From Oikopleura dioica (Eukaryota; Chordata; Appendicularia; Copelata; Oikopleuridae): DNA of 64,000 bases. Position 1 is the first letter of the stretch; every line of letters starts with the position of its first letter. Below are positions 48,632 to 63,056 of the stretch, in pieces. The position numbers and the translations under genes were made by a program. The notes under the pieces are model-generated. The model was not told where the DNA came from and did no database searches. It worked only from the letters and a program-made list of their open reading frames with translations. The stretch is from contig OU015568.1 in the NCBI GenBank assembly GCA_907165135.1, positions 10,362,501 through 10,426,500 of the forward strand. Direction: 5' to 3'.

Positions 48632-51600
48632 CTAAGTTGATTCTGTGGCGGTGGCATCGAGGAACTGTTCGAGGATTTGGAACATCGAATGACGCGAGAA
48701 GCCGATAGCGTCTCGCTGCAACTTGCGAACCGTGAAGAGGCGGGTCCGCTTATCGACTTCTTTGAGTTTGAGCAACTCTTCGACAAATTTTACCTCGTTT
48801 TCTAAACGAAAATTTATAAAACATTTATTGACCGGAAATTATATGTTAGTGAATATATATCAGCGCTTATTTTACCTCTTCCCATGCGTCGGATGAGGAG
48901 GCGACAGAAGTTATAGACTTTTTCATCGTGTAGGGCTGCTGGTGCGACTGAGGCTCGTCTAGGACTTTTGGGCGGGTAATGTTCGCTTGCATGTCCATTC
49001 ACCATTCCGTTCTTCCTCTTCTGAGTCGTTTTTGCGAATCCATTACTTTCGTGGAACCCGTTTTTCAATGGATGGATACCCTCTTCGTCCGAAAGCTCGC
49101 CGTTGACAGAGGAAGAGTCGGACATTTCGGAGTCAGAATGGAGACCAGAATCGTAGGACTTACCACGATTTCTAAAAAGGCTATTATCTCTGTACATGCT
49201 CGCCGTGAATACCTAAAAGAGAGGTTGCGTTTGCGTCTTCTCTTGGTATGTTCATCCTTTCCCCTACTGCTACGTTTTCTCATTGAGCCAGTGCCTTCGT
49301 TAAAATCGAGACCGTCAACGTCAATGAGTCCATTCTTCGGCTAAAAAGACCGGGTGAAGATTGATACTCCCTAAATAACAAAATTTACCTTGAATGGATT
49401 TCCGAATCCATGAAGCTTTTTGGAAGCGGAATCTTCCTCAAATGGATCACGCAGAGTGTGCTTCGTGCGTTTTTTCTCGTATTCCTGGAAGTTGCCCATA
49501 TTGGCTTGTGGAATTTCATGGAGAATGGCTTCGTGATGCAGGGGAAGGCCACCCATCAGACACTGCTTGAACGCTGCGCGCATTCGTTCTAATTGATTGA
49601 AGATGTCGTTCTTATCTACGTCGAACGGTTCCTAAACAAAATATGAGCTTTGATTAGTGATAAGAGATCAATACCAGAAGCGGTTGCTTAGGACCCGTTT
49701 TTGCCTTTTCGACAAGGCAGAAGTTCGCGAATTCTGGATTTTCTTTCTCAAGACCGAAGTTGAGTTCTTTCAATGGAATCATTTTGCCACTGTTGACTGC
49801 GATTCGTTCTCGGTACTGACGTAGATTTTCGATGACTTCTTCGACTTTGCTCCGCAGCTAAAAATAGGTTTGTAAGTTCCGGCAAAGGAAGTCACGACTT
49901 ACTTGCGATTTGATCTTTTTCAGTTTTGAATCGACCTGATGTGGCAGCTTGAGATCAAAACCTTCTGGGATGAGTCCAGGGGGCGCACCAACGGCTTGGA
50001 GTGATTTGCTAGAATTTTAATTGAGTAAATAGATGGATGGCAAGGAAAGGGTACCGTAAGTGAGGAGTGTAGTATCTTGGAATTTCTTTTAAGTATTGCT
50101 CCCATTGTTTCTTCCATAGCTGGCTTGGATTCATTTTCGACTGGAAAAGCTCGTCAATAAGGGTCAGGGCGGATTCATAATCATAAGGGTGAAGAAACAG
50201 GTGAACGACTTCGTTTGAAGAGTTGGGCTTGAGATATCCGATGGGCCGCTCCATTCCGGGAATGGAGCCCGAGTTTTCAACAAAAACTTGCCAAGCGCTA
50301 TCGGGTCGATTCCGAGCGAGCATTGCGTCGACGAGAGGTCCTTTTTGGAGTTCTAGTTTATCGAATGCAAAGTTCGGGAGACACTAGAGTAGTTGATTAG
50401 GATTATTTTCGATTGGAGCTCGCTTACCCGGAATTTAACATCTCTTGTATTGAACTTTATTACGGGCTGTGCGGAGCGAGGCGGAAGCTTTTCTGCATCA
50501 GGGTCAGGAAAGTAGGATTCAGGAATAGGCCAAAAACCAAGGAAACTACCAGTCGTGTATTTTGTGCGCACGTAGACGATCTGCTGCGTCTTGTGCCACT
50601 TCTGGCCAGATTCTGGGCCATTGGAGAGTTCTGGTCGGCTGTTGGATCGATCGTGGATCTTTTCGAAGTTCATCACGATGCCGGCTCGGTCGGATGTTTG
50701 AAGATCGCCGTTGATTGCTTGAAGAGTTTCCATAACGGCGTTCGGGTGGCTGACTGAATAAATTATTAATTTATGTGAAATCGGGCAGTGGAATTTGCGG
50801 AATTAAAAAATAGAGGTAGGAAATTATCATAGTTCTATGAGGATAAGATACAAAAGAGGAGAAGAGGAGTGCCCAAGGTGTAAGATTGACTTCAGCTATT
50901 ATCCCTGTTTATTGCGGAGGATTTACCTTGATAGCTTTTTCCTCCAGTGACGTCGCACAAGCCAGCCAGCGGGTCAATCCCGTGGGCAACGCGTTCATCC
51001 GAGCGATCAACCTGGTCGCCGCTGCCGTGCCCGTCCAACCTCAAACAGAGGGAATAGACACGCTGATCCCATCTAAACGGCTCTGTTATAAGGGCTGAGC
51101 CAGGTAATGACGAACCAGGAAGCTCGAGCTCGCTGCGCGTCGAGCTCTTAGCTGTCAAGATTCCACCATCGCTGAGGACGATGACGGCCGAGGGCCGAAT
51201 CGACCAAGGTTGCCGCCCGCGTCCAATCGAGTCCAGCTCTGAAAATCGCCGATTGAAATCAAGGAAGAGAATGGATGAATATCTCTTACCGTGGTCGTAT
51301 CTTTCCATGTTGAGGATATCAAAGGCGGTCTGGATCGAGTGGCCCAAATCGGACTGATCATCAGCTTGAAGGTTGTGCAGCTCGCGCCAGAAGATTGTCG
51401 GTGAGTCTTTCGGTCCAACCTGTGAATTGATCGATTAGTGTTTCATTCTGAGACTCATAGAATGCGAGTCAGTCTTTCGATACTTGATCATGCGGTACTT
51501 GTTTTACGAAGCGTAATTGTTGTAATCTCAAAGCACTCACGTCAACCCGCGTCGCGAATCTCCCTCTGCGCGGATTGGCCGCCCGCGGAAAGACTCTTTT

Positions 51601-52517
51601 CATGATGAAAAAATAAACTGTCCCACGTCACAGCTACACTCGCACACTAACACTGTAATTATACGAGTATCCTTTGCTTGGAGATAATAGTCCAACAACC
51701 ACATGACAAGTACAGCTCCAGATCAAATAAATTGGGGGAATATATATTTTTATACATGATGGTTTTCTCTCTGTTTTAGCTTACCCTGATTGTTTGTTCT
51801 CGGCAAGTAGTAAGCAGGAGGTATTGGTCAGTTCTCGCAGAGGGTTCCTTAGCGCGGACCTAAATGACAAAAGCCGTAATTCAAGTTTCGACTATCCATA
51901 TCGACCGTCAACAAACATCAACCGAGGCAAACTTTCCAACTCAAAAGAACGAACTGTCCAACAAGGAAATGCTCCTTTACGGACGAAAGACGAAGAGTGA
52001 CCCTCTGCGAGAGAGCTTAGAGGTCAACAGAGGTCACAAACAACAGTAGAGGCGAGGAAGAGATCCGACGTGAAAACGGGGATGAGAGGAAGAGGCCTTT
52101 TAACCTATCCAGGCTGCTATGCAAAGGAGGGCGCTCCGTATGACAAAATCGCGGCGCACGTGAGTGAAAATATAATCCACGCGACGCAAAAAAAGCCGTC
52201 GATTCTAGCGCTCTTTCTTTTTTAATTCTCGACGGTACTGTTCTGTGACTGTATTAACCCCGTTTTGCTCTCTGAAGAAGGTCCCCTTTTTATGTCTCTT
52301 CTGGGCTGTCTTAGAGCTTTGATTCTTTGAGAAATTGGAAAATAAGTCCTCGGCGTAATTGATGATGATCGAAATTTTAAATTAATGTGGGTCGTTTTCT
52401 TACTTTTTTGAGAAAATTATCGATGGCCGTCTTTGCCAAGTCGATGACCCGTTGACCTTGAGCAGTTCTACGGTTCATCGAGGCCGAGGTATCGAGCACG
52501 AAGCAAAGGACCGGCAT
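48632..52517 (-). CDS. INTS6: Integrator complex subunit 6
   Basis: Subunit of the nuclear Integrator complex that cleaves snRNA and nascent transcripts. The first exon (52404-52517) gives MPVLCFVLDTSASMNRR, a VWA start with MIDAS residues DTSAS. Later blocks match INTS6: FWRELHNLQADDQSDLGHSI, ELELPGSSLPGSALITEPF, RWDQRVYSLCLRL, CDVTGGKSY, GIVMNFEKI, FWPIPESYFPDPD, PIGYLKPNSSN, YYTPHLR, PQANMGNFQEYEKK and LHGFGNPFK. The conserved C-terminal helix pair ends FQILEQFLDATATEST. Intron 1 is long (51600-52403). The N-terminal VWA is shorter than in human. A basic/Ser linker with KKRSSRGKDEHTKRRRKR-like sequence precedes the C-terminal domain. Confidence 0.92.
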
Positions 52518-53479
52518 TTTTTAGTTTTTTTAGAAATTTGGATTTTTTTGTTCGAAATTTTTCTACTAAAAATTACGACATCGTCAATGGGCGCGCGGGA
52601 GGAAAAATTTTTTTGAAGTGAAAAGTGAAAAAAGAGAGATCGCCCGACATAAGACGACGCCCGAAAAGAATGAAATGCTTTCAAAATCGACCCTCGCACG
52701 TTTATAAGCAAAATTGGAGGCGTAGGCGGTTTTTGATAGCCAATCCGCTCGTGACCTACTTGGTTCGATCCTTTCTGAATTACCACACTGGGCTACTAGA
52801 CTGAAAACGAAGCTACAGCATCGCGGTCTGGTGCAAACGGACCATCACAAAAGCTGACCTTGAATAAAACGCGAATTTCTTTCCTTCAGAATCTCGTTTT
52901 TAGACAAATTCTATTGCCTGTATTTGACTTTAGTAATTTATGTTTGCTCTTACGTCTCAACTTATTAATTAAAAAATATTTGAATGAGAGGGAAATTTAA
53001 GGTTTTTTAATTGAAAAATGAAGCAATAACTTAATCCTTAACTTCAAAATCAAAATCTGTGATCTTCGAATTCTCCAGCAGAATTCAGCATCGCAAAAAC
53101 AATTCGCTGTATTGAAATAACAACACGTAATTTTCGGATAACCTACAAAGCCGTCTATAATTACTGATCCTCAAGAGACGGTGAATGTCTCCTCTCTCTT
53201 TCCGAGAGTAGTAATTTTAATTGTCGACGAGGTTGTATGGCTATCTTCATAAATATACTTCAGTGTTTTGTATTTTTTCATTCCCTTAGTATACCAGTAA
53301 TTCACCTAGATTAAAATACAGAACATTGGATTTTTTCAAAATGCGCGGCCGAGTTGAGTGGCTAAATTTTAGCAGCTTTAGGTCTATTCATTAGGACACT
53401 CGCTCAGGCAGGGCACGCATTAGTAGCGGTTTAACTTATTTCAGGACAGTAAAAGGTTTTTTTTCGTTCGGTAAATTGC
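52518..53479. other. Intergenic region between INTS6 and LysRS
   Basis: About 960 nt. A tRNA-like phrase near 53343 (GCGGCCGAGTTGAGTGGC) does not form a full cloverleaf. No gene called. Confidence 0.45.
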
Positions 53480-55914
<2,435 letters not shown>

Positions 55915-56246
55915 AGTGGTAGGAGCAGGTCCGTCTCTGTCTAATAGGTATCGACTCGTAAATGAAAATATTCTTTGCTACAGTTCAAGACAGAATCGAA
56001 GTAAGTTAGACTAGCCTAGATAAGTTTAAACTGTCCCTAAGGGAGGAGCTGTGAATAGTTCTAGGAAGAATTCTCAACATGCCATGTTCTGAAATGACTT
56101 TGACATTTGAAAGGCTATTTTTAAAAAAATAATTTATTCAGTAAGAAAAGTAGAGTTTTGTCAAAAACAACAATGTACAATAAAAATATGGGGAAAAATA
56201 AATAAAGGGCAATCACAAATAAGGATAAAAATGATTGGACAGGAGG
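55915..56246. other. Spacer between LysRS and F-box gene
   Basis: About 330 nt, AT-rich toward the F-box 3' end with candidate polyadenylation sequence (AATAAA-like runs near 56200). No gene. Confidence 0.4.
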
Positions 56247-57701
56247 TCAAATGTAAGGAACAAAAGAGCAGTCAGAGAGCAACTGTCGCCTTTCCAAGAT
56301 TGTGAGCAAAAATCGAGTTTCACTTAATAATCTGACACCGTATGATTCGATCATTTGGAGCACTAAATCCTCTGGACTTGACAGAACAATGCATTTAATT
56401 GAACTTGACTTTACCAAGAAGCGGTTGATTGTTTCAAGCGCTTCCTCAATGACGACTTTTGAGAGATCGATGAATCTAAGACCCGTTTGCCTCTGTAAAA
56501 TAAAATCAAGAGCCTTCCCACAAACATTTGTCCTCGAGACATCAAGGTCTAGCAGACTTCTTGTTCGCAGGGTTTCTAGTCCTTTTGAAGTAATTCTATT
56601 TTGTGAAAGATTTAAAGCAACTAGTGTCTTTGGAAGCAACACTAAATCATTGTCAGTTAATTTACACATTTCCACATCTAGCACTGTTAGATTTTCCATC
56701 TTCGAAATCGCAAGCATGAGCAAAGGATTATTATGAAAAGTATTAATGTACAACTCTTGTAGCTTTTGATGGGCTACTGGAGAGTTGAGAAATTCTCCAA
56801 GCTTCTCAGACATTCGACCTGCTGATAGTTCGGGCTGAATGCCCATTACAAGACTGTTAATATTTAAAACTGTAAGTTCAGACGGGTAGTCGGAGAGTAG
56901 AAACTTGTTGACGTGATAGGCGCGAATGATTTTATAAGTTCGTTTTGTCATGTCAAGCCAGAGCCTTTGAAGGTTGGCGGAGAATTTAGGCGAAAGAATT
57001 TTAGTAACGATTGTGTTGTTGAGTATCTGTTTGGCTTCTAACGGGGCCCTAGAGAGCTCAAGTCTGGAAACTGAGAGCTCCTGTAGATCGAGAGAAGGGA
57101 TTTCCTCAAGTTGCAGGTCACTTTCCTCGAACGGAGCCCATGTAATTTCGAGATTGGTTAGGATCAGTTTCTTGAGTTGATTTTGTTCCCCCTTTATGAA
57201 GTGTAAAAACTCCCCAAGAAATATACTACAGTGAGAAAGTTCAAGCGTAGTCAGGTAGGGGCTTATTTGAAGATGCTTTAGCGGCCATAAGTGGCCTTTA
57301 AAACTTTCAACTCTGAGGCCCTCTAAATTCTGAAAATCGATTTGCTCATCACTCTCGGGCAGTTGTTTAATAAAGTGTAACTGTCTGTGAATAAAAGTGT
57401 CGGAAAGGAATGAAAATTGAGATGATAAAACAGAAAATGTTGAAACAGTAAAATTTGTAGGAAGATATGAAGCGATTTGGAGGATGAGTTCAGAAGGCAG
57501 ATCAGGCAAACTCCTGAAAATGAGACGTTTAGGGATGGGGACGGGCGTAGTAGTTCAGGTAAAGTTGAGCGTCGTCATACTTGATCGGGAAAAGCAAAAG
57601 AAATACTCGAATCTAGCAGCAACTAGATATCGAATATGTAATTTGGCTTGACTTTTCCCTTGTATCTAGGCCGACGTAGCTTCGTCTCCTCGTGCTCCCA
57701 T
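56247..57701 (-). CDS. F-box-like leucine-rich repeat protein
   Basis: A 26-nt first exon (57676-57701, MGARGDEAT) joins in phase to a single large exon (56247-57513). The joined N-terminus reads SLPDLPSELILQIASYLP, an F-box-like start, so it may be an SCF ubiquitin-ligase adaptor. Leucine-rich repeats follow, for example LTVLDVEMCKLTDNDLVLLP, LVALNLSQNRITSKGLETLR and SLLDLDVSRTNVCGKALDFI. About 430 aa. Orthology within FBXL proteins is unclear. Its start is 115 nt after the end of the acidic protein gene, operon-like. Confidence 0.75.
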
Positions 57702-57816
57702 GATAATCTGGAATCAAAAATCATTTTTTGATGGCACAGATGAATGACTTTATAAGCTACACGGTACGCTAGTGTTTATCTAAGGCTACTGCAGCAGTAT
57801 TGCTCGGAATTATTAC

Positions 57817-59895
57817 TTACGGGGCGGCGTGCTCCCAATGCCTCGAAAAGTTGCCTCGATGCGACTCCAGCAAGTCAGATTCTTTTCTTTTTCCGTATAA
57901 AACAGGAACTTGTTTCGGTCCCCTAGGCGTCTCTTTCTTGAACTCTTCAGTCAGCTTCACCTGTGCTTCGTTTACGAGCAGATGTGACTGCTTCAGAATT
58001 GAATTGCTCTTTTCCAAAATCGCCCGTAAGTTTTCGTCCATTTCTAAAGTGTCGTTTGTATCGAATGTGTTTAGCGAACAAAGGAACAAACCGTCTTCTG
58101 GGTGTGTCTTTGAAGGCATGGTGAACATAATAGGGCTATTTGGCGCTAAGTCGCGTAGGGATAGTGTTTCAGCGCGTTCTGAAAGCTCCTCGCCAGCTTC
58201 ATTTTCTGAAGGTTATTTTTATAGACGAGAAATTGTCTACTTTCTCATGTGCTAGGCGAACTCTGATCCTTATTTTCGTATTGTCTTACCAGGATTTGAG
58301 AGGTGATATGACCCAGATTTAACTGAAGACAAGTTTGATGATTTTCGTGAAGACTTCGAAGATGAAGACGACGAGGAGGAAGACGAGGAGGAGGATTTTT
58401 GAATTGTGTCATCAAAATTATTTTCGATATTTAAAGATATCGAGGAAGTAGGTGAGAGGAAAGAGAGACTTTGAGGCTGTTGAACTGGAGCGAGGGAGTT
58501 TTCAGTTTGTTCACGCGCCGAGACAAGTTCACGGTAGTTTTTGATGGATGCCTGACTGATTGGTCGACTTGAGAGGACATCAGACTGTACTTCTCCATTA
58601 ATCTGAGTCGCCTTGGGCGAGTCACGAGCGGATGAGACCGAAGCTCGTGGGGTGTTGTTTTCGGCTGGTTCTTCAGTGACTTCCTTCTTGTTGAAAAGAT
58701 CTTCGACATCGTCAACTGTAGCAAATGATCTAGGACTATCCTGTGCTTCACTTTGGTCTTTATAAGAGCCACTCATCAATCTCGGTGCAATGAAAGCTTC
58801 TGCAGCCGGCATACTCACAGCAACTGGCGGATCTTCATCCAGCAGAACGGAAGACGAGCTCTTCAATACGTTATCATCAGTTTTGTCTATTGTTTCTTCT
58901 TCTTCCTCTTCAAAGATCGCTTCAGTGGGCTCGCTTTTGTGTTCAATGATGATATTTTCCAGGGAAATTTGTTCGTCGACATCATTTTCCTTGTCATCTT
59001 GCGCTCTAGGGCTTCCATCAGGAGCAGGTGATGAAGTAACTTGGGGTTGATCAAGCTGATCAATAGATTCTGATGAAGGAGAAGCGGTTTTAGGTCTGGG
59101 TGTTGAACATTTTGTCGATTGTTCTTCAATTTCATCAATGACTTCACTATTTTCCCTAGAAATACTTTTAGAAATTCCTTTTAGGCGAGATATTTACTTT
59201 GAGAGGTCACTCAATTGTTGACTTTCGTCAGCAGCACCATTTTCTTTATCGGCAATCGTTGAATCGTCTCTTTTTTCCTCTTCAGCTTCATTTTGAGCGC
59301 CCAGGCTGGATTCCACTATCTCGGGCGACTGCGGCGTGCTATTGGTCAGTTCTTCTTGTACCAATTCCTCAACATCATTTACATTTGCGAAGGACCTTGG
59401 CGAGTCTGCACAATCATCAGCAGGATCCTCCGGGATCGCGGGGTTCGATTCCACTCGATTCAATCCCACATTTTCCTCTGGCCGATGTGTTAACAGTACG
59501 AGATCGTCACTATCAGAGGACGCAGCTTCTTCCGCTTTCGAATCTGCTGCCAGATGGTCTACGGGAGTGCACGATCGCAGACGTGACATTCGGTCGTTGA
59601 GGGAGGATTCGAAGGCTTCTCTTTCTCGTTGTTCTCGATCGCTGATAGATTCGATGGTGTATGTTCTACTTGTGTTTAGTTCATCCGCATGTTCTGGTTC
59701 CACTTGAATACTGCGAATTGACGTTAGATATTAAATATTACGAAATGGAAAATACCTTTCTCGTGTAGGATTGTTCTGAAGCGAGTCAGGCGAGTGCGGT
59801 GGAATCTGTCTGACTTGCTCCTGCTGCTGAAAGTATTTCTGTCTTTTCGATGCGATATCCCTTCGCTTTGTCGTTCTCGGCGTTTCTTTTTCCAT
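57817..59895 (-). CDS. Acidic Ser-rich protein with a repeated DSPRSFA motif
   Basis: Four exons inferred: 59756-59895, 59198-59710, about 58291-59154, 57817 to about 58205. It starts MEKETPRTTKRRDIASKRQK and is strongly acidic and disordered-looking. The motif DSPRSFATVDDVEDL recurs as DSPRSFANVNDVEEL, each followed by Glu/Thr-Pro sequence. A run of about 14 Ser precedes KSSRKSSN. The C-terminus looks structured: MDENLRAILEKSNSILKQ, VPVLYGKRKESDLLESH, ending SRHWEHAAP. No family is recognised. A strong GTAAGT right at the stop may mark a further splice that would also stop almost at once. Its ATG lies 48 nt after the COX11 stop, behind a TTCATCCAG acceptor, so the two probably form an operon. 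Confidence 0.7.
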
Positions 59896-59943
59896 TCTGA
59901 ATCATCAGAATGGTACAAACTGGATGAACGGAAAATGGAAAAG

Positions 59944-60831
59944 TTAGAGCTTTACCAAACTCTCTGCTTTCTGCAGCTTTATATTTTCAAAACCAGGTAG
60001 TGCTGGTAGATCTTCAATATTCTCAACCTTATGAAATTGATAGCCTAGAATAATATCGTGTACATCGAAAACAGTCGGATCATCTTCGATATCAGGATCA
60101 ATGAAGAAAAATACGGGCATTTCTACAGTTTCACCGGGATAGAGAATTTGTTCTTCAAAGCAAAAGCACTGGATTTTATTAAAATACGGGCCCATTTCGT
60201 AGGGATTGATATTGTAGGTAGATACGCCGACTATTGGGTAATCTGTTTTGTTCGTCGCTTCATAAAAGGCAAGGGCAGTTTCGCCAGGATACGTGATAAT
60301 CTGGTCTTGACAGGGCTTGAAATCCCACGGAAGATCCGTATCAGTTCTTGAATATTATTAAATCTCCATTTTTGAAGGATAAAGTCGACTTACGTTCCGT
60401 GAAACTTGACAATCAATGGATGATCATAAATCGGCTCCATACTTTTGACTTTATTCTCATCAACACTGTGCGTTTTATCGCCGACAAAAGCGGAAAACCA
60501 AGAAGTTTGATCCGATTCGCAGAAAACGCGCCACATCGGCACACTCCAAAAGGTTAGCCCCCAGAAGAAGAACACGAGTGAGAGCATGTAGTTGATCGCG
60601 CTTGCTGTTCTCAGCTTGCTTTCTTCGGCGCTTCTAATTCCTGGCATTGCTCTGGCAAGACGCTGGAGAATGATGGATTATACAAGTTTAACAACAACCA
60701 AAGCTGCTCACCTTTGATACTGTTGGAATTAACTTTGATGCTTCACTCAAGGTAACACGTGACTGAGCAGCGATCAAGGTGCGTCTAAGGATAACGCTTG
60801 ATCCTCTGTTTATCATTATTTGACCGATCAT
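59944..60831 (-). CDS. COX11: COX11, cytochrome c oxidase copper chaperone
   Basis: Inner-membrane protein that delivers copper to the CuB site of COX1. Exons inferred: 60712-60831, 60394-60662, 59944 to about 60343. The start MIGQIMINRGSSVILRRTL is a good mitochondrial presequence, followed by one membrane span (MLSLVFFFWGLTFWSVPMWR). The copper-binding CFCF lies in YFNKIQCFCFEEQ, next to PGETALAFYEATNKTD, VGVSTYNINPYEMG and VEMPVFFFIDPD. About 262 aa, near the family's size. The second intron has no clean GT-AG solution: AAC is repeated at both edges (GGAAC|GTAAG and AAG|AAC), and the protein needs either GT-AC or AA-AG ends. Confidence 0.93.
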
Positions 60832-61155
60832 GTTTGTCTAGGAGACGATTTGGACTAGCGCTTATTATTATTATAAATGTTAGTTTTGAAACTAAGCGAG
60901 GATGCGAATAGCTGGCAGAGTAGAGGCTTGACAAGAGGAAATATATAAATAGACATTTTATTTTTTCTTGCTTCATTTTCTCCATCATTATAAACATGTC
61001 GGAATGGTGGTGGAAGTAAAAATAGCGCCGTTAAAAATTGCCTAGGCATTTTTTTTTGAGATCGTCAGAGGAAAGAAAACGAAGTAATGTATTGTTATAA
61101 AAATGAGTTTCAGCAGATTCTCCGTAAGGGTATAGGGATGAAAAAGGGTTATGCT
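60832..61155. other. Spacer between COX11 and the foldback element
   Basis: About 320 nt of AT-rich sequence upstream of COX11. It probably holds its promoter or leader acceptor. Nothing specific recognised. Confidence 0.4.
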
Positions 61156-61829
61156 TAGGGTCAGCGCGCGAAAAATCAGCCTCTTGAAACCTTTGAAGTG
61201 AAGGTCTGAAACTTTGGGACAATCGAGTTTTTGGACAAACGAAAAAAATTCGTTTTGAAATTTTTTTGGTCTGGCCACATGATCACGTGATACAGGCCCT
61301 CGAAAAGCTTGAAAAGCTCGTCAAGCTTGATCCCCTTATCACAGGTGATTACTTTATCGCTCAGAAGAAAGAGCTCAAAAAGTACTTCTGAATGGATGAG
61401 AAAAATTCTTGGGCCCGCGATCATGTGAGTCCGCATGGAGAGTTTTAACGTGAAAAATGACCCTTTTTGTAGCATATTTTGACAGAAATCACCCAATGAT
61501 GTCCATTTTTTACCCGAATTTCACCCATTTCGAGGCCTTCTCTTGCTTCTAGCGCCTAAACTACAATCGGGCCCAAAAATATTTTTGACTTTCTAGGTAG
61601 TACTCTTTATGCTCTTTCTTTTGAGCTATCATGTGATCGACTACAACCAGGGGATCGAGCTCGTCAAGCTTTTCTAGGTTTTCGAGGGCCTGTATCACGT
61701 GATCACTTGACTAGACCAAAAAATTTTCTGTTACAATTTTTTTGATTCGCTAAAAACCTATATTGTCCCGAAGTTTCAGCCCTTTACCTCAAGGGGTTCT
61801 GCATGCTGATTTTTCACGCGCTGGCCCTA
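61156..61829. mobile_element. Foldback hAT-type element with very long inverted arms, 674 bp
   Basis: The two halves are imperfect inverted repeats almost to the centre. The left end TAGGGTCAGCGCGCGAAAAA matches the complement of the right end (TAGGGCCAGCGCGTGAAAAA). Inner blocks such as ATGATCACGTGATACAGGCC and its counterpart also pair. The 8-bp direct repeat GTTATGCT flanks both ends (61148-61155, 61830-61837). TAGGG termini with an 8-bp duplication point to hAT; the arms of more than 250 bp make it a foldback or MITE form. It encodes nothing and differs in sequence from the element at 24857. Confidence 0.88.
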
Positions 61830-61884
61830 GTTATGCTTCGGAACAGAAGAGAGATAGAAAATGAGAGTTAGCGGTTTCTTGATT

Positions 61885-62789
61885 TTACTTTTTGACAGTT
61901 GAGGCTGTAAAGGAAATGTCGGAAGCGGAAGAGAGCACTGGATGCTCGCTCCAGTTGCTGTTCGTCCCAGTGACACTCGCATCTGGCACGGGATTATAGC
62001 CGCGGATCTTCTTCAACGTCTTGAGGAACTCTTTGGAGCTGGGCGCAACGAATTTCCGCGGGCCGAATGCCGTGAAAGCTACGCCAGCGATGATTCCATC
62101 TGTCAGCTGCTCATAATCGAAGAAAACTAAATTCGTATGTAACTTCCTTTCATTCGATATGAGTTTGTTACCATCAAGGACTTTTTCGTAGAGTGCGATC
62201 TTCTGCTGATCAATTTGCTCTTCCCACAAGAGTCGGTCAAGATCAGCAGCGAGTTTTCTACACTTTGATTCTCCTTCCTCAAGCTCCTTCAGCTCGAGAT
62301 AATCCTCGTGCAGGGCGTTTCTGAGTAAATTTAACTTCCCTGATAGATTTTCAGAATCATCGCCATAGAAACGAACTCTGTTTTTACGACTGTTTTTGAC
62401 TTACATTTCGCTTTCAAGAGTCTGTGAGGCTTCCTCAACCGCATTCTCGAGTCGCTCCGCCTTCTTTCGCGATTCAGTGATTTGGAGAGAAAAGTCAGAA
62501 AGCTCTTTTTGCGCGCTGAAAATATTTTAAACGCAAACATTCGCGAGAAAATTCTTGCGCTGTTACGCAAGCGGCTATTCACTCAATTTACTGACCCGTG
62601 GAGGTCTTCCTTCATCTCCGCGACGTATCTTCGAATGATTTCGAGCTTTTCCTTTCTGCTTTCGTTGGCTTGTGCGAGTCGCTCCTCCAGATGCGAGTTG
62701 GCTTCTGACTTCGGAGCGCGGAAGCTGCGTTCCGTCAACTCGAGTCCCGTCAGACCGGAAGCATCAAAAGTGCGGTTTGAGCGGTTCAT
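61885..62789 (-). CDS. Coiled-coil protein with small C-terminal domain, unrecognised
   Basis: The start MNRSNRTFDASG (62787-62789) follows TTGTTTTAG, a likely leader acceptor; an upstream ATG at 62876 in the same frame is a weaker choice. The middle is coiled coil (SHLEERLAQANESRKEKLEI, RKKAERLENAVEEASQTLES, LKELEEGESKCRKLAADLDR). The C-terminal part reads LVFFDYEQLTDGIIAGVAFT and EFLKTLKKIRGYN, then a Ser/Thr tail ending STVKK. Coiled coil plus a small globular end would suit a kinetochore or centrosome component, but no family is recognised. Confidence 0.65.
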
Positions 62790-62893
62790 TCTAAAACAAA
62801 TGCACTTACAATCGATTCCGAGGTCATCTGCGGTCACATGAGGGCCCATACAAAAAGCACCAATAAATAGCGACATTCTAGAGACGACGTCAA

Positions 62894-62975
62894 GCTGCGA
62901 TGGCCGAGTGGTTAAGGCGAGAGATTAGAAATCTCTTGGGGTCTCCCCGCGCAGGTTCGAATCCTGTTCGCAGCG
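62894..62975 (+). tRNA. tRNA-Ser (anticodon AGA)
   Basis: 82 nt, no intron. The acceptor stem GCTGCGA pairs with TCGCAGC, the A box is TGGCCGAGTGG, the anticodon stem GAGATT/AATCTC encloses AGA (62927-62929), the long variable arm TTGGGGTCTCCCCGC is typical of tRNA-Ser, and the B box GGTTCGAATCC is perfect. A T5 run at 62979-62983 terminates pol III. It lies antisense, about 100 nt upstream of the coiled-coil gene's preferred start. Confidence 0.97.
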
Positions 62976-63056
62976 AACTTTTTGAACTTTATTTTTTTTC
63001 GAACTGTAATTTACAGTAATGGTGAACATGTGGTTGGCATCATCAGCAGTGAGTGA

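Noticed and set aside
51794-52000. 68-aa frame on + in INTS6 intron 1
   Set aside because: No family features and overlaps the host intron in low-information sequence.
53343-53435. tRNA-like phrase GCGGCCGAGTTGAGTGGC
   Set aside because: No matching acceptor stem, anticodon arm or B box downstream.
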